Program-made: the position numbers and the translations under genes | Shown: piece after piece, positions 1 to 7,570 of the stretch | Position numbering within the stretch: the stretch's first letter is position 1 | How the letters are laid out: every line of letters begins with the position of its first letter | Notes under the pieces: generated by a model | Databases searched by the model: none | What the model saw: only the letters and a program-made list of their open reading frames with translations | What the model was told of the DNA's origin: nothing | Assembly: GCA_002394125.1 (NCBI GenBank) | Contig: DGSY01000028.1 | Coordinates: 1-8,168, forward strand | Length of the DNA: 8,168 bases | Direction of reading: 5' to 3' | From: Ruminococcus sp. UBA4350 | GTDB lineage: Bacteria > Bacillota > Clostridia > Oscillospirales > Ruminococcaceae

Positions 1-24
1 GGGCTAGGGGTGATTGGCGGTTAC

Positions 25-190
25 CATACAGGAACACGCTGCTGTTCGCAGCTTTTGTCAAGTGACTGCGCCCCGCATTGCAGTGTGATGTTACGGAGCA
101 GAAGCCGCGGACAGCGGCGTATATTTGTTTGATTGGAGCCGTGAGCGCGACCGCAGCTTTAGCATAACGGCTGTCTGCACTGCCGACCGG
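25..190. repeat. 221-bp tandem repeat, first copy (shared part)
   Basis: These 166 bases recur at 246-411 with an exact offset of 221 and, by eye, only four mismatches (two near 127-128, one near 154, one near 177). The full unit would be 25-245, so the arrangement is a tandem duplication. Inside the unit are three hairpins: GCTGC/GCAGC at 38-52 followed by TTTT, GCCGC/GCGGC at 104-118, and the large palindrome listed separately. No convincing reading frame or ribosome site is present, so I read it as a structured non-coding repeat. Bases 1-24 lie outside it, although TGATTGG at 11-17 matches the start of the palindrome arm. I cannot name the family. Confidence 0.9.
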
Positions 191-247
191 CCGGCAGTGC
201 CGGCCTCCAACTTGCTAAAGGCACGGTCGCGCTCACATACCCAATCA
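130..247. repeat. Long imperfect palindrome inside the repeat unit
   Basis: The arms are 130-163 and 214-247. Paired blocks are TGATTGG with CCAATCA, GTGAGCGCGACCG with CGGTCGCGCTCAC, and CTTTAGC with GCTAAAG, separated by a 4-nt and a 3-nt mismatch: 27 of 34 positions pair. Within the loop a second stem forms, CACTGCCG (178-185) with CGGCAGTG (192-199). Such a structure suits a foldback or MITE-like element or a stable RNA hairpin. No flanking target duplication could be made out. Confidence 0.82.
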
Positions 248-411
248 TACAGGAACACGCTGCTGTTCGCAGCTTTTGTCAAGTGACTGCGCCCCGCATT
301 GCAGTGTGATGTTACGGAGCAGAAGCCGCGGACAGCGGCGTATATTTTGTTGATTGGAGCCGTGAGCGCGACCTCAGCTTTAGCATAACGGCTGTCGGCA
401 CTGCCGACCGG
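246..411. repeat. 221-bp tandem repeat, second copy, cut short at dpaA
   Basis: This is the second copy of the unit at 25-190. It keeps the small hairpins at 259-273 and 325-339 and the left palindrome arm at 351-384. The last 55 bases of the unit (the right half of the palindrome) are missing, and from about 412 the sequence is different and leads into the dpaA reading frame. The stop codon of the broken dpaA (380-382) lies inside this repeat. The true element boundary could lie as far right as about 435, because the last dpaA residues before the repeat do not look like the family. Confidence 0.88.
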
Positions 412-1012
412 GTTTCTCCATAGCGCCTTTGCTCCGCGCAAGGTCGGTACACCGGCGGGCAGCGACCGTCACCTCCGCACCGAGCGCCCGCAGTCGCGGC
501 TGCAATGCACGGCTGACGCGTCCCGCACCGAGAATCAGCACCGGCAGACGGTGCAGCACGACCGGCAGCTCCTGCATCGCGATCTGGATCGCGCCCTCAG
601 CGGTCGGAACTGCATTGCGCAGCGCAAAGGTCTCCGCCGCCGCATAGTCAAATGCCCGCAGGCCGGCATTTTCGATCAGTGTGCGCTCCTGCGCTGTCAG
701 CCTGCCGCCCAATACCATGCCGCCCGCACGAACAAGCGGCATGAGTGCCGAGAGCCGGATCGCGCTGCTGCCGAACGGCGTATGCAGAAAGCCGCCGTCC
801 TGTGTAACCGGCATCGGCAGGATCAGCGCATCCAGATCCCGCGGCAGTCCGGAGATATGTTCGCAGGCAGATACGCCCTCCGGCAGCGCGCCGAAGCGGT
901 CAAAGCCGATGACGGTCACATCGCAGTCCTCTGCGAGCCGCGCCGCCGCCGTGACCTGCCGCAGATCGCCGCCGGCGATCAGCAGGCGCTTACCGGTTGT
1001 TGAATTCGTCAT
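380..1012 (-). pseudogene. dpaA: Dipicolinate synthase subunit A, 3' end lost
   Basis: The family (DpaA/SpoVFA) works with DpaB to oxidise dihydrodipicolinate to dipicolinate in the mother cell, giving the spore core its Ca-dipicolinate. Visible parts are an N-terminal nucleotide-binding-like stretch with GGDLRQV near residues 14-20, the ILPMPVT segment near 64-70, and a second Rossmann motif LILGAGRVSRAL near 159-170 followed by LGAEVTVAARR. The B. subtilis protein is about 297 residues; here similarity stops near residue 193 (DLAR) and the remaining 17 residues are encoded by junction and repeat DNA. ATG at 1012 is the start because AAAGGAG (1021-1027) sits 8 nt before it; an in-frame GTG at 1021 overlaps that site. 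The lost part covers most of the C-terminal nucleotide-binding domain, so the product is probably inactive. dpaB, usually next, is not in the window. Confidence 0.85.
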
Positions 1013-1060
1013 AGATCTCACTCCTTTGAAACGATCATGATCCGTTTGTCCGGATTGGTC

Positions 1061-1087
1061 TATATTATGCGAATCCTGCCGAAATGT
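1061..1087 (-). promoter_or_regulatory. Sigma-K-like promoter of dpaA
   Basis: Read on the minus strand, the -10 element is CATAATATA (1069-1061), a full match to the sigma-K consensus CATAnnnTA, and a -35 AC (1087-1086) lies exactly 16 nt upstream, the usual sigma-K spacing. The expected transcript start leaves a leader of about 40 nt before the dpaA ATG. In B. subtilis the spoVF operon is transcribed by sigma-K, so function and motif agree. The motif is short, and a sigma-A reading of the AT-rich core cannot be excluded. Confidence 0.6.
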
Positions 1088-1102
1088 GCAGACGATGCGC
1101 CG

Positions 1103-1138
1103 AAAAAAGCAGCCCCCTCCGCGCCGGAGAGGACTGCC
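1103..1138 (-). terminator. Rho-independent terminator after putP
   Basis: On the minus strand a 12-bp stem (1137-1126 with 1120-1109, including G-U pairs) closes a 5-nt loop and is followed by six T. It starts about 20 nt after the putP stop codon and ends the fhs-putP transcript just before the dpaA promoter. Confidence 0.9.
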
Positions 1139-1158
1139 TGTTTTGTTTGTACGGAAGA

Positions 1159-2709
1159 TTATGCCTTCATCATCTTGTTCACTTCGTCAAATTCCTCCTC
1201 GACGGCCTGCTCCGGCTTGCCGGTCGCAAGCGAGACAATGATGATCGCGGTCAGCGCGCAGAGGAATGCCGGCAGCAGCTCGTAGATATCCCAGCCGCCG
1301 CCCATCGGACGGATCAGGAACTTCCAGACGAAGATCATGACGCCGCCGGTGATAAGACCCGCCATTGCGCCCCAGCGGTTCGAGCGCTTCCAGAACAGCG
1401 CTGTCAGCATCACAGGGCCGAAGGTCGCGCCGAAGCCCGCCCATGCGAAGGAAACAACGCGGAACACGGAGCTGTCCGGATTCCATGCGAGCAGCACGCC
1501 CATAACCGCGACTGCCAGCAGCACCAGTCTTGCGACGAGCATCGACTGCTTCTTGTCGAGCTTCATGCCGAAAACGCCCTTGAGGATGTTCTCGGACATG
1601 GAGGAGGATGCCGCAAGCAGCTGCGAATCCGAGGTGGACATCGTGCAGGCGAGAATGCCCGCGAAGATCAGGCCGGCGACCATTGCCGCGGCAAAGCCGT
1701 TCTTCGAGAGCAGCTCCGCGATCTTGATGATAATGGTCTCGGATTCCGAGCTGGTGTTCAGTGCTGCGATCGTGCCGTTTGCGGAGATCGCGTTGCCGAT
1801 GAGGCCGATGAGGATCGCGACGCTCATTGCGATGACGACCCAGATGCTTGCGATGCGGCGGGAGAGCTTGATTTTATGCGAATCCTCGATCGCCATGAAG
1901 CGCAGGAGGATATGCGGCATACCGAAGTAGCCGAGGCCCCATGCCAGCGTCGAAACGATCGGGATAAAGCCATAGCCGGCGGTGCCGAAGGTGCCGTCGC
2001 CGTTTGCGGCACGCGTGACGGTCAGCGTCAGATAGTTCGGGAGAGACTTTGCATTCTCAACGACGCAGTTCCAGCCGCCTGCCGTGTGGATGCCGAAGAT
2101 CACGATAATGACCAGCGCCGTCGTCATGACAATGCTCTGGATCAGGTCGGTGAAGCTCGCGGCGAGGAAGCCGCCCATGCTCGTATAAGCGATAATGATG
2201 ACCGCGCTCAGGATCATCGCGGTGTGATACTCCATGCCGAACAGCGTGGAAAAGAGCTTGCCGCAGGCCGAGAAGCCCGATGCGGTATACGGCACGAAGA
2301 AGATCAGGATGATGACCGCCGCGATGCCGGAGAGCAGATGCTGCTTGTCATGATAGCGGTCGGAGAAGAAGTCCGGCAGCGTGATCGAATTGGTTTTCTG
2401 CGAGTAGAGACGCAGCTTTCTGGCAACGAACAGCCAGTTGAGATAGGTGCCGACGGCAAGGCCGATCGCCGTCCATGAAGCCTCTGCGATGCCGCAGAGA
2501 TAAGCGAGTCCCGGCAGGCCGAGCAGCAGCCACGAGCTCATATCCGAGGCCTCTGCGCTCATTGCCGAGACCAGCGGGCCGAGCTTTCTGCCGCCGAGAT
2601 AGAAGTCGCCGACGTCCTTGTTTTTGCGTGAGAAGACGGCGCCGATCACGATCATGCCGCCGAGGTAAATGATGATCGTGACGAGTATGCCGATGATATT
2701 GCTTTCCAT
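1159..2709 (-). CDS. putP: Na+/proline symporter (SSS family)
   Basis: This 516-residue membrane protein of the sodium:solute symporter family probably imports L-proline with Na+. The length fits PutP (about 500 residues, 13 helices expected) and hydrophobic segments run through the whole protein. The family's Na+-site region is recognisable as ASDMSSW at residues 54-60; Asp56 and Ser58 correspond to the Asp and Ser known to matter in E. coli PutP, while the following Gly is Ser here. The second Na+ motif is MSTSDSQLL at 357-365, with the Ser-Thr pair at 358-359. The conserved FAWAGFGATFGP lies at 421-432, and the C-terminus is a charged cytoplasmic tail. ATG at 2709 follows AAAGGAGGG (2723-2715) at good spacing. 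It begins 32 nt after the broken dipeptidase gene and is probably co-transcribed with it and fhs. Another substrate in the PutP/OpuE branch remains possible. Confidence 0.93.
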   Translation of the reverse strand: MESNIIGILVTIIIYLGGMIVIGAVFSRKNKDVGDFYLGGRKLGPLVSAMSAEASDMSSWLLLGLPGLAYLCGIAEASWTAIGLAVGTYLNWLFVARKLRLYSQKTNSITLPDFFSDRYHDKQHLLSGIAAVIILIFFVPYTASGFSACGKLFSTLFGMEYHTAMILSAVIIIAYTSMGGFLAASFTDLIQSIVMTTALVIIVIFGIHTAGGWNCVVENAKSLPNYLTLTVTRAANGDGTFGTAGYGFIPIVSTLAWGLGYFGMPHILLRFMAIEDSHKIKLSRRIASIWVVIAMSVAILIGLIGNAISANGTIAALNTSSESETIIIKIAELLSKNGFAAAMVAGLIFAGILACTMSTSDSQLLAASSSMSENILKGVFGMKLDKKQSMLVARLVLLAVAVMGVLLAWNPDSSVFRVVSFAWAGFGATFGPVMLTALFWKRSNRWGAMAGLITGGVMIFVWKFLIRPMGGGWDIYELLPAFLCALTAIIIVSLATGKPEQAVEEEFDEVNKMMKA

Positions 2710-2741
2710 ATATACCCTCCTTTATTGCATTCCCGCGGTGT

Positions 2742-3267
2742 TCAGCCCGCCTTGACGGAATCCGAGTTGATCGGGAATGTGAAATATGTATCCGGGAACG
2801 GCTCATTTTCAAGCGTGAAATGCCACCATTCCTCCTCCAGCGGCTTGAAGCCGTGCGAGGTCATTGCATCCCGCAGGATCATGCGGTTATCGTACTGCGC
2901 ATCCGTGATATCCTTGTAATCGGGATGGCTCTGGATGCCGAAGAAATCGAAGGTCCCGCCCATATCGGCTTCCTTTTCGGTCTTCATGTCAAAGAGTGTC
3001 AGATCGACGGTGCTGCCGCGGCTGTGGCCGGAATGCTCCGCGATATAGCCCTGCGGGAACAGCACATCCTTTTCGAGATCCGGATAGAAGTATTCCTTCA
3101 TGCGGGTATCGGCGGGATCCTTTGCCCAGTTGACGAAGTTCGTGACCGCCCGCTGCGGGCTGTGCGGCGGACTGCACAGCGGCGGATGTTCCGTTTCCGC
3201 AGCCGCAGAGCAGCAGGAGCGCTGCCGGTGCGGTGCAGAGGATTTTTTTCATTGTTGATTTCAGCAT
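2742..3267 (-). pseudogene. D-Ala-D-Ala dipeptidase lipoprotein, deleted and frameshifted
   Basis: VanX/DdpX-type enzymes are zinc dipeptidases that cleave D-Ala-D-Ala; a lipoprotein form would act outside the membrane. The N-terminal part (ATG at 3267 or 3252) is a typical lipoprotein signal, MKKILC through LLLLCGCGNG, with an acceptor Cys at 18 counted from MKK. The C-terminal part lies in another frame: PQRAVTNFVNWAKD begins near 3158, then SGHSRGSTVD, then EEWWHF. The zinc ligands His (3024-3026), Asp (3003-3005) and His (2820-2822) and the catalytic Glu (2829-2831) are kept. Between the parts about 70 residues of the family are missing, including the Arg of YRPxRAV; the preceding codons now read HS. 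An ATG at 3101 opens the C-terminal frame without a clear ribosome site. The first ATG is 10 nt after the fhs stop. The protein is almost certainly non-functional. Confidence 0.82.
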
Positions 3268-3277
3268 GACTGCCTCA

Positions 3278-4945
3278 TCAGAACAGACCGGAGATCTTTC
3301 CGTCCGCATCGACGTCAATATTCTCTGCGGCGGGCTTTTTCGGCAGGCCGGGCATGGTCATGATATCGCCGGTCAGTGCGACGATAAAGCCTGCGCCTGC
3401 GGAAACCTTGACATTGCGGATCGTGACGGTGAAGCCGTCCGGTGCGCCGAGCACATCCTTGTCATCGGTGAAGCTGTACTGTGTTTTTGCCATGCAGACC
3501 GGCATCTTGTCGAAGCCGAGTGCGGTGAGCTGCGCGATCTGCTTCTGCGCGGCGGGGAGAATGTTGATATCGCTGCCGCGGTAGACACGCGTGACGATCG
3601 CACGGATCTTCTCCTCGATCGGGCTGTCCAGCTCATATGCAAAGGAGAAATTGCCCTTCTCCTCCTCGCAGAGACGGACGACCTCGCGGGCGAGTGCTTC
3701 GCCGCCCCTGCCGCCGTCTGCCCAGACCGTGGACAGCACGACATTCACGCCGAGCGCCTTGCATTTCTCGATCACCAGCTCAATCTCCGCATCAGTATCG
3801 GTCGGGAAGCGGTTGACCGCGACGACCGCCGGAAGCTGATAGACCTCCTTGATATTGGCGATATGGCGCAGCAGATTCGGCAGACCTGCTTCGAGCGCCG
3901 TGAGATTCTCGTTCGCAAGCTCGGTCTTTGCGAGACCGCCGTGCAGCTTGAGTGCGCGGACAGTCGCAACGATCACGACTGCGGAGGGCGTCAGACCGGC
4001 CATGCGGCACTTGATATCGAGGAACTTCTCCGCGCCGAGATCGGCACCGAAGCCTGCCTCCGTGACTGCATAGTCACTGAGTTGCATTGCCGTTTTGGTC
4101 GCGAGGACGGAGTTGCAGCCGTGTGCGATATTCGCGAACGGGCCGCCGTGAACGAGCGCGGGCGTCCCCTCCAGCGTCTGCACGAGATTCGGCTTGAGCG
4201 CATCTTTGAGCAGTGCCGTCATCGCGCCGACGGCGTTGAGGTCACCTGCCGTGACCGGCTTTTCGTCATAGGTATAGGCAACGACGATCCGCGAAAGCCG
4301 CTCCTTCAGATCGGTGATCGAATCCGCGAGACAGAAAACCGCCATGATCTCCGATGCGACGGTGATATCATAGCCGTCCTCACGCGGCACGCCGTTGATC
4401 CGGCCGCCCAGACCGTCCGTGATGAAGCGGAGCTGACGGTCGTTCATATCGACGCAGCGCTTCCATGTGATGCGGCGCGGGTCAATGTTCAGCGCATTGC
4501 CCTGATAGATGTGGTTGTCGAGCATCGCCGCGAGCAGATTGTTCGCTGCACCGATCGCGTGGAAATCGCCGGTGAAGTGCAGGTTGATATCCTCCATCGG
4601 AACGACCTGCGCATAGCCGCCGCCTGCCGCGCCGCCCTTGATGCCGAAGACCGGTCCGAGGGACGGCTCCCGCAGGGCTGCGGTGACATTTTTTCCGATC
4701 CGGCGCAGACCGTCCGCAAGGCCGATCGTGGTCGTGGTCTTGCCCTCGCCGGCAGCGGTCGGGTTGATCGCCGTCACCAGAACGAGCTTGCCGGTCCTGC
4801 CGGTTTTCGGCAGCTTGGAAAGGTCGATCTTGGCCTTGTATCTGCCGTACTGCTCCAGCGCATCGTCAGGGATGCCCGCTGTCTGCGCAATCTCGGTGAT
4901 CGGACGCATCGGGACAGACTGTGCAATCTCAATATCAGTCATCAT
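3278..4945 (-). CDS. fhs: Formate-tetrahydrofolate ligase
   Basis: This cytoplasmic enzyme joins formate to tetrahydrofolate with ATP, giving 10-formyl-THF for purine and formyl-Met synthesis or for one-carbon flow. The 555 residues match the usual length of about 556. Both family signatures are complete: GIKGGAAGGGY at 101-111 and VATVRALKLHGG at 326-337. The P-loop reads NPTAAGEGKTT at 61-71; relatives often have TPTPAGEGKTT, so a Thr-to-Asn and a Pro-to-Ala difference stand out but the GEGKT core is intact. The C-terminus MPGLPKKPAA is typical. The frame is open much further upstream, but ATG at 4945 is the start: AGGAGG (4960-4955) sits 9 nt before it and the promoter lies just beyond. 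A second ATG at 4942 is possible. The gene leads a leftward unit with the dipeptidase remnant and putP. Confidence 0.97.
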   Translation of the reverse strand: MMTDIEIAQSVPMRPITEIAQTAGIPDDALEQYGRYKAKIDLSKLPKTGRTGKLVLVTAINPTAAGEGKTTTTIGLADGLRRIGKNVTAALREPSLGPVFGIKGGAAGGGYAQVVPMEDINLHFTGDFHAIGAANNLLAAMLDNHIYQGNALNIDPRRITWKRCVDMNDRQLRFITDGLGGRINGVPREDGYDITVASEIMAVFCLADSITDLKERLSRIVVAYTYDEKPVTAGDLNAVGAMTALLKDALKPNLVQTLEGTPALVHGGPFANIAHGCNSVLATKTAMQLSDYAVTEAGFGADLGAEKFLDIKCRMAGLTPSAVVIVATVRALKLHGGLAKTELANENLTALEAGLPNLLRHIANIKEVYQLPAVVAVNRFPTDTDAEIELVIEKCKALGVNVVLSTVWADGGRGGEALAREVVRLCEEEKGNFSFAYELDSPIEEKIRAIVTRVYRGSDINILPAAQKQIAQLTALGFDKMPVCMAKTQYSFTDDKDVLGAPDGFTVTIRNVKVSAGAGFIVALTGDIMTMPGLPKKPAAENIDVDADGKISGLF

Positions 4946-4993
4946 AAAATGAGTCCTCCTGTGCAGGAATTTGCATGAAAACCATACTTCTAT

Positions 4994-5023
4994 AGTATAG
5001 CACATCGGACTTTCATTTGTCAA
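4994..5023 (-). promoter_or_regulatory. Sigma-A promoter of fhs
   Basis: On the minus strand TTGACA (5023-5018) is followed after 18 nt by TATACT (4999-4994), with TG one base before the -10. This is a near-consensus housekeeping promoter. The leader to the fhs ATG is about 40 nt. No riboswitch-like structure fits in so short a leader. Confidence 0.85.
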
Positions 5024-5163
5024 ATAGAAAACGCACAGAAAATCAGCATTGTATAAATCTGACAATTTTGCAGGGATTATTTGTGCGTTCTGCCGATTTG
5101 CAAAAAATCCATAAGGAAATCGCGCCGCACGGGCGTACCATAAGCAAAAGGAGGGGATCACCC

Positions 5164-6579
5164 ATGAAAAAACTGAATGCATATCTCGCGGCAATGATTG
5201 CCGTACTGACACTTGCAGGCTGCGGCAGCAATGCAAAGACCGCAGAAACCGCAGACAACGCCGAGCCGGCAGCGGTGCAGGCGGATCTGAATGCAGCAAA
5301 GGATGATGCGCTTGCGGGCGCGCCGGAGGAAAAGCCCTCTGCCGATGCGGAAATCGCTGAGGAGGCCGCTGATGAGGCATATTTCGGGGCGGATCTGGAA
5401 GGCGCCGGCGAGGCAAAGCTCGAATTCTCCGCATCCAAGCGAATGGATTCGGTCAAAGGGGAAGCAGACGGCGCAGCCGCTGATCCTTCCGATGAGCCTG
5501 TGCTGCACGATGAAGCAAGCTCCGAAACGGATCCGGCCATTCCGCAGAGCGGCGAGCCGTTCGTTCTCACTGCCGGAGAATGGAACGACAACGAAAACTG
5601 GGGCTTCTTTGCGAATCTCGTACACAGCAAAAAGATCGAATTCCCGGCATACGGCCTGAATCCGGTCAACCGTGTCGCCGTGACCGTCACGCATGACGGC
5701 AAGCCTGCTGCCAATCAGCTTGTCGCACTCTCTGACGGGGACCGCGGCAAGGGCATTTGGACGGCAAAGACTGACCGGAACGGCATGGCCTATCTGTTTT
5801 ATGATGCGCACCTTGCCGGACAGGATCTGAGCATTGAGACGGTGGGCGCGGATGCAGTCGCCTTCACTGCGCCCGCAGATGAATCCGGACAGGGCGGCAG
5901 CAGCGTGCCGACACTGGAATACACGATCGAGACCGATGCGGATACCGTCGAATACACCGACACCGAGGTCATGTTCATTCTCGATACGACCGGCTCAATG
6001 GGCGACGAGATCAGCTATCTGCAAAAGGATTTCGCCGCGATCGCCGAGGAAACGGCGGACGGCCATATGACATTCTCGGTCAATTTCTACAAGGACGAGG
6101 GCGATGCTTATGTCACGCTCTGCAATCCGTTCTCGGACGATGTAAAGGAGATCGGACAGGCACTGAACCGCGAATATGCCGACGGCGGCGGCGATGAGCC
6201 GGAAGCGGTCGCGCAGGTGCTGACCGACACGATCACGGACGGCGAATGGCGCGAGGATACGAACAAGATCGCGTTCCTGATCTTCGATGCACCGCCCCAC
6301 AGCGGCGAGGAATATGAGGCACAGCTCAATGCGGCAATCGCGGCCGCAGCGCAGAAGGGCATTCATCTGGTACCGGTCGTTGCGTCGAATGCGGCGCGGG
6401 AGACCGAGCTGTTCGGGCGTGCAGCGGCGATCATGACCGGCAGCAATTATGTGTTCCTGACGGATGATTCCGGCGTGGGCGGTTCGCATCTGGAACCGAT
6501 CATCGGCGACTATGATGTCGAGCTGCTGCATGACATCATCGTGCGCAATATCCGGCAGATCGCCGGTACGACTGAATAA
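5164..6579 (+). CDS. von Willebrand A domain lipoprotein
   Basis: A 471-residue surface lipoprotein. The signal peptide ends in the lipobox LAGC with Cys20. Residues about 21-140 are a low-complexity linker rich in Ala, Glu and Asp. A beta-rich segment at about 165-245 (VAVTVTHDGKPAANQLVALSD, then TDRNGMAYLF) resembles Ig-like or carboxypeptidase-regulatory-like folds. The VWA domain follows from about 268: MIDAS motif DTTGSMGDE starting at Asp274, GGGDEPEA at 341-348, and the late Asp at 375 in IFDAPPHSG. These are expected to bind a divalent metal and a protein ligand; the ligand is unknown. ATG at 5164 follows AAAAGGAGGGG (5146-5155); the open frame reaches back to about 5017, but nothing there looks coding. 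It is the first gene of a three-gene operon. No convincing promoter was found; TATAAA at 5052-5057 lacks a good -35. Confidence 0.9.
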   Translation: MKKLNAYLAAMIAVLTLAGCGSNAKTAETADNAEPAAVQADLNAAKDDALAGAPEEKPSADAEIAEEAADEAYFGADLEGAGEAKLEFSASKRMDSVKGEADGAAADPSDEPVLHDEASSETDPAIPQSGEPFVLTAGEWNDNENWGFFANLVHSKKIEFPAYGLNPVNRVAVTVTHDGKPAANQLVALSDGDRGKGIWTAKTDRNGMAYLFYDAHLAGQDLSIETVGADAVAFTAPADESGQGGSSVPTLEYTIETDADTVEYTDTEVMFILDTTGSMGDEISYLQKDFAAIAEETADGHMTFSVNFYKDEGDAYVTLCNPFSDDVKEIGQALNREYADGGGDEPEAVAQVLTDTITDGEWREDTNKIAFLIFDAPPHSGEEYEAQLNAAIAAAAQKGIHLVPVVASNAARETELFGRAAAIMTGSNYVFLTDDSGVGGSHLEPIIGDYDVELLHDIIVRNIRQIAGTTE

Positions 6580-6592
6580 GGATGTGATGACA

Positions 6593-7570
6593 ATGAAGCG
6601 GCTGATCCCGCTGTTCTGCGGCGCATTGCTGCTGACCGGCTGTGCGGAAAGCAATGCGCTCTCCCCTGCTGCGAAGCCCGCGCCGGAGGAACCGGAGGTC
6701 GTATACGATATGCTCTATACGGACAGCAGGGACGGATATTCCTTTCTGGCATTCCGCACGCCGGAGCCGCCGGATCACAGTCCGGGCGATTGGCTGACGG
6801 CGGAAAACTGGGAGCCGATCCACGGATTTCAGCCGGAGACCGATTATCCGGCGGGCAGCTTTGTGGAGATCACGGCGGATGTGACGATCCTGAACGGCGG
6901 CGAAGCCGGTTACTGCAATGAGCCGAAGATCCGGAATCTGATTGATGTCAGGCCGGTCGCATTTGCCGATGCGATGCAGCGCGTCAGTGCGCCGGACGAG
7001 ACCGCCGAATACTGGCAGCGCGTCCGGAAGATCGAAACGCCAAGCGGAACATATCTGATAATATACGATGAAACAGTCTATCGGGACGGCGCGCTGATCG
7101 GGGATTATTCGCGGTGGAGCAATGATGCGCACGGCGCACTCCGGCCGCTCTATGCGCAGCCGCTCCTGCTCGATTATCTCATGCCGGACAGTCTCCCGCT
7201 GACTGCGGCGGGCGCAGAGCTTTTTAACGACGGCGCGGCGATCACGCCGCAGGAGGATCCGGTGCGGATCCTGGAAACGGTATTCTGGGATCATCCGGAA
7301 TATGTGCTGGCGGAAAATGCAGAGCCGCTGAACGCAGAACAGCTCCGCAAATGCAGGGAATCCGGCGTATTCATTTTCGTGCGGCCGGCGGACAGAGATT
7401 TCATATGGATCGGCGATCCGATCATGGATACCTATTATGATTGGTGCTCGCTCTGCGGCGAATCGGCGGACGGCGCTCTGACGCTGACGCTTCAGGACGG
7501 CCGGAGCTGGACGGTCGCAAACAGCATACTCAGCGAATTCCGGACGAATGCCGGAGGTGATCTGCCGTGA
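6593..7570 (+). CDS. Lipoprotein of unknown function
   Basis: I do not recognise a family. The 325-residue product starts with a clear lipoprotein signal, MKRLIPLFCGALLLTGC, lipobox LTGC with Cys17, then a short Pro/Ala/Glu linker. The mature part is mixed alpha/beta, acidic and rich in aromatic residues, with no transmembrane helix; recognisable local features are WLTAENWEP, VFWDHPEYVL and a late Cys pair in DWCSLCG followed by TLTLQDGRSWTV. The gene begins 13 nt after the VWA gene stop. Its ribosome site is only AAGGA at 6578-6582; ATG at 6587 (giving two extra residues) is an equally possible start. The tight spacing suggests it is made together with the VWA lipoprotein and acts in the same envelope compartment, perhaps as a partner; that is inference. 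Confidence 0.85.
   Translation: MKRLIPLFCGALLLTGCAESNALSPAAKPAPEEPEVVYDMLYTDSRDGYSFLAFRTPEPPDHSPGDWLTAENWEPIHGFQPETDYPAGSFVEITADVTILNGGEAGYCNEPKIRNLIDVRPVAFADAMQRVSAPDETAEYWQRVRKIETPSGTYLIIYDETVYRDGALIGDYSRWSNDAHGALRPLYAQPLLLDYLMPDSLPLTAAGAELFNDGAAITPQEDPVRILETVFWDHPEYVLAENAEPLNAEQLRKCRESGVFIFVRPADRDFIWIGDPIMDTYYDWCSLCGESADGALTLTLQDGRSWTVANSILSEFRTNAGGDLP

Noticed and set aside
1..411. Possible CRISPR array
   Set aside because: There are only two copies of a 166-base repeat with a 55-base gap, not short repeats with even spacers, and there are no cas genes.
91..441. Minus-strand frame of 116 codons across the repeats
   Set aside because: It runs through both hairpin-rich repeat copies, has no ribosome site, and its sequence simply reflects the repeated DNA.
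1084..2478. Long plus-strand open frame (464 codons) opposite putP
   Set aside because: It is antisense to a clear symporter, its product is full of His, Arg, Asp and Cys without any fold-like pattern, and it has no ribosome site. It arises from GC-rich codon use in putP.
3233..4978. Long plus-strand open frame (581 codons) opposite fhs
   Set aside because: It is a shadow of fhs, which has both family signatures and a proper start; the antisense product has low-quality composition and no start signals.
5017..5163. N-terminal extension of the VWA protein
   Set aside because: The open frame continues upstream, but a typical lipoprotein signal with a strong ribosome site begins at 5164, and the upstream DNA is AT-rich intergenic sequence.
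4946..5163. Riboswitch or second promoter between fhs and the VWA gene
   Set aside because: I found only a weak imperfect hairpin around 5074-5110 and an isolated TATAAA without a -35; neither is enough to call.
4981..5434. Upstream extension of fhs to a 718-codon frame
   Set aside because: The added residues cover the fhs promoter and its ribosome site and do not resemble the family; 555 residues is the normal length.
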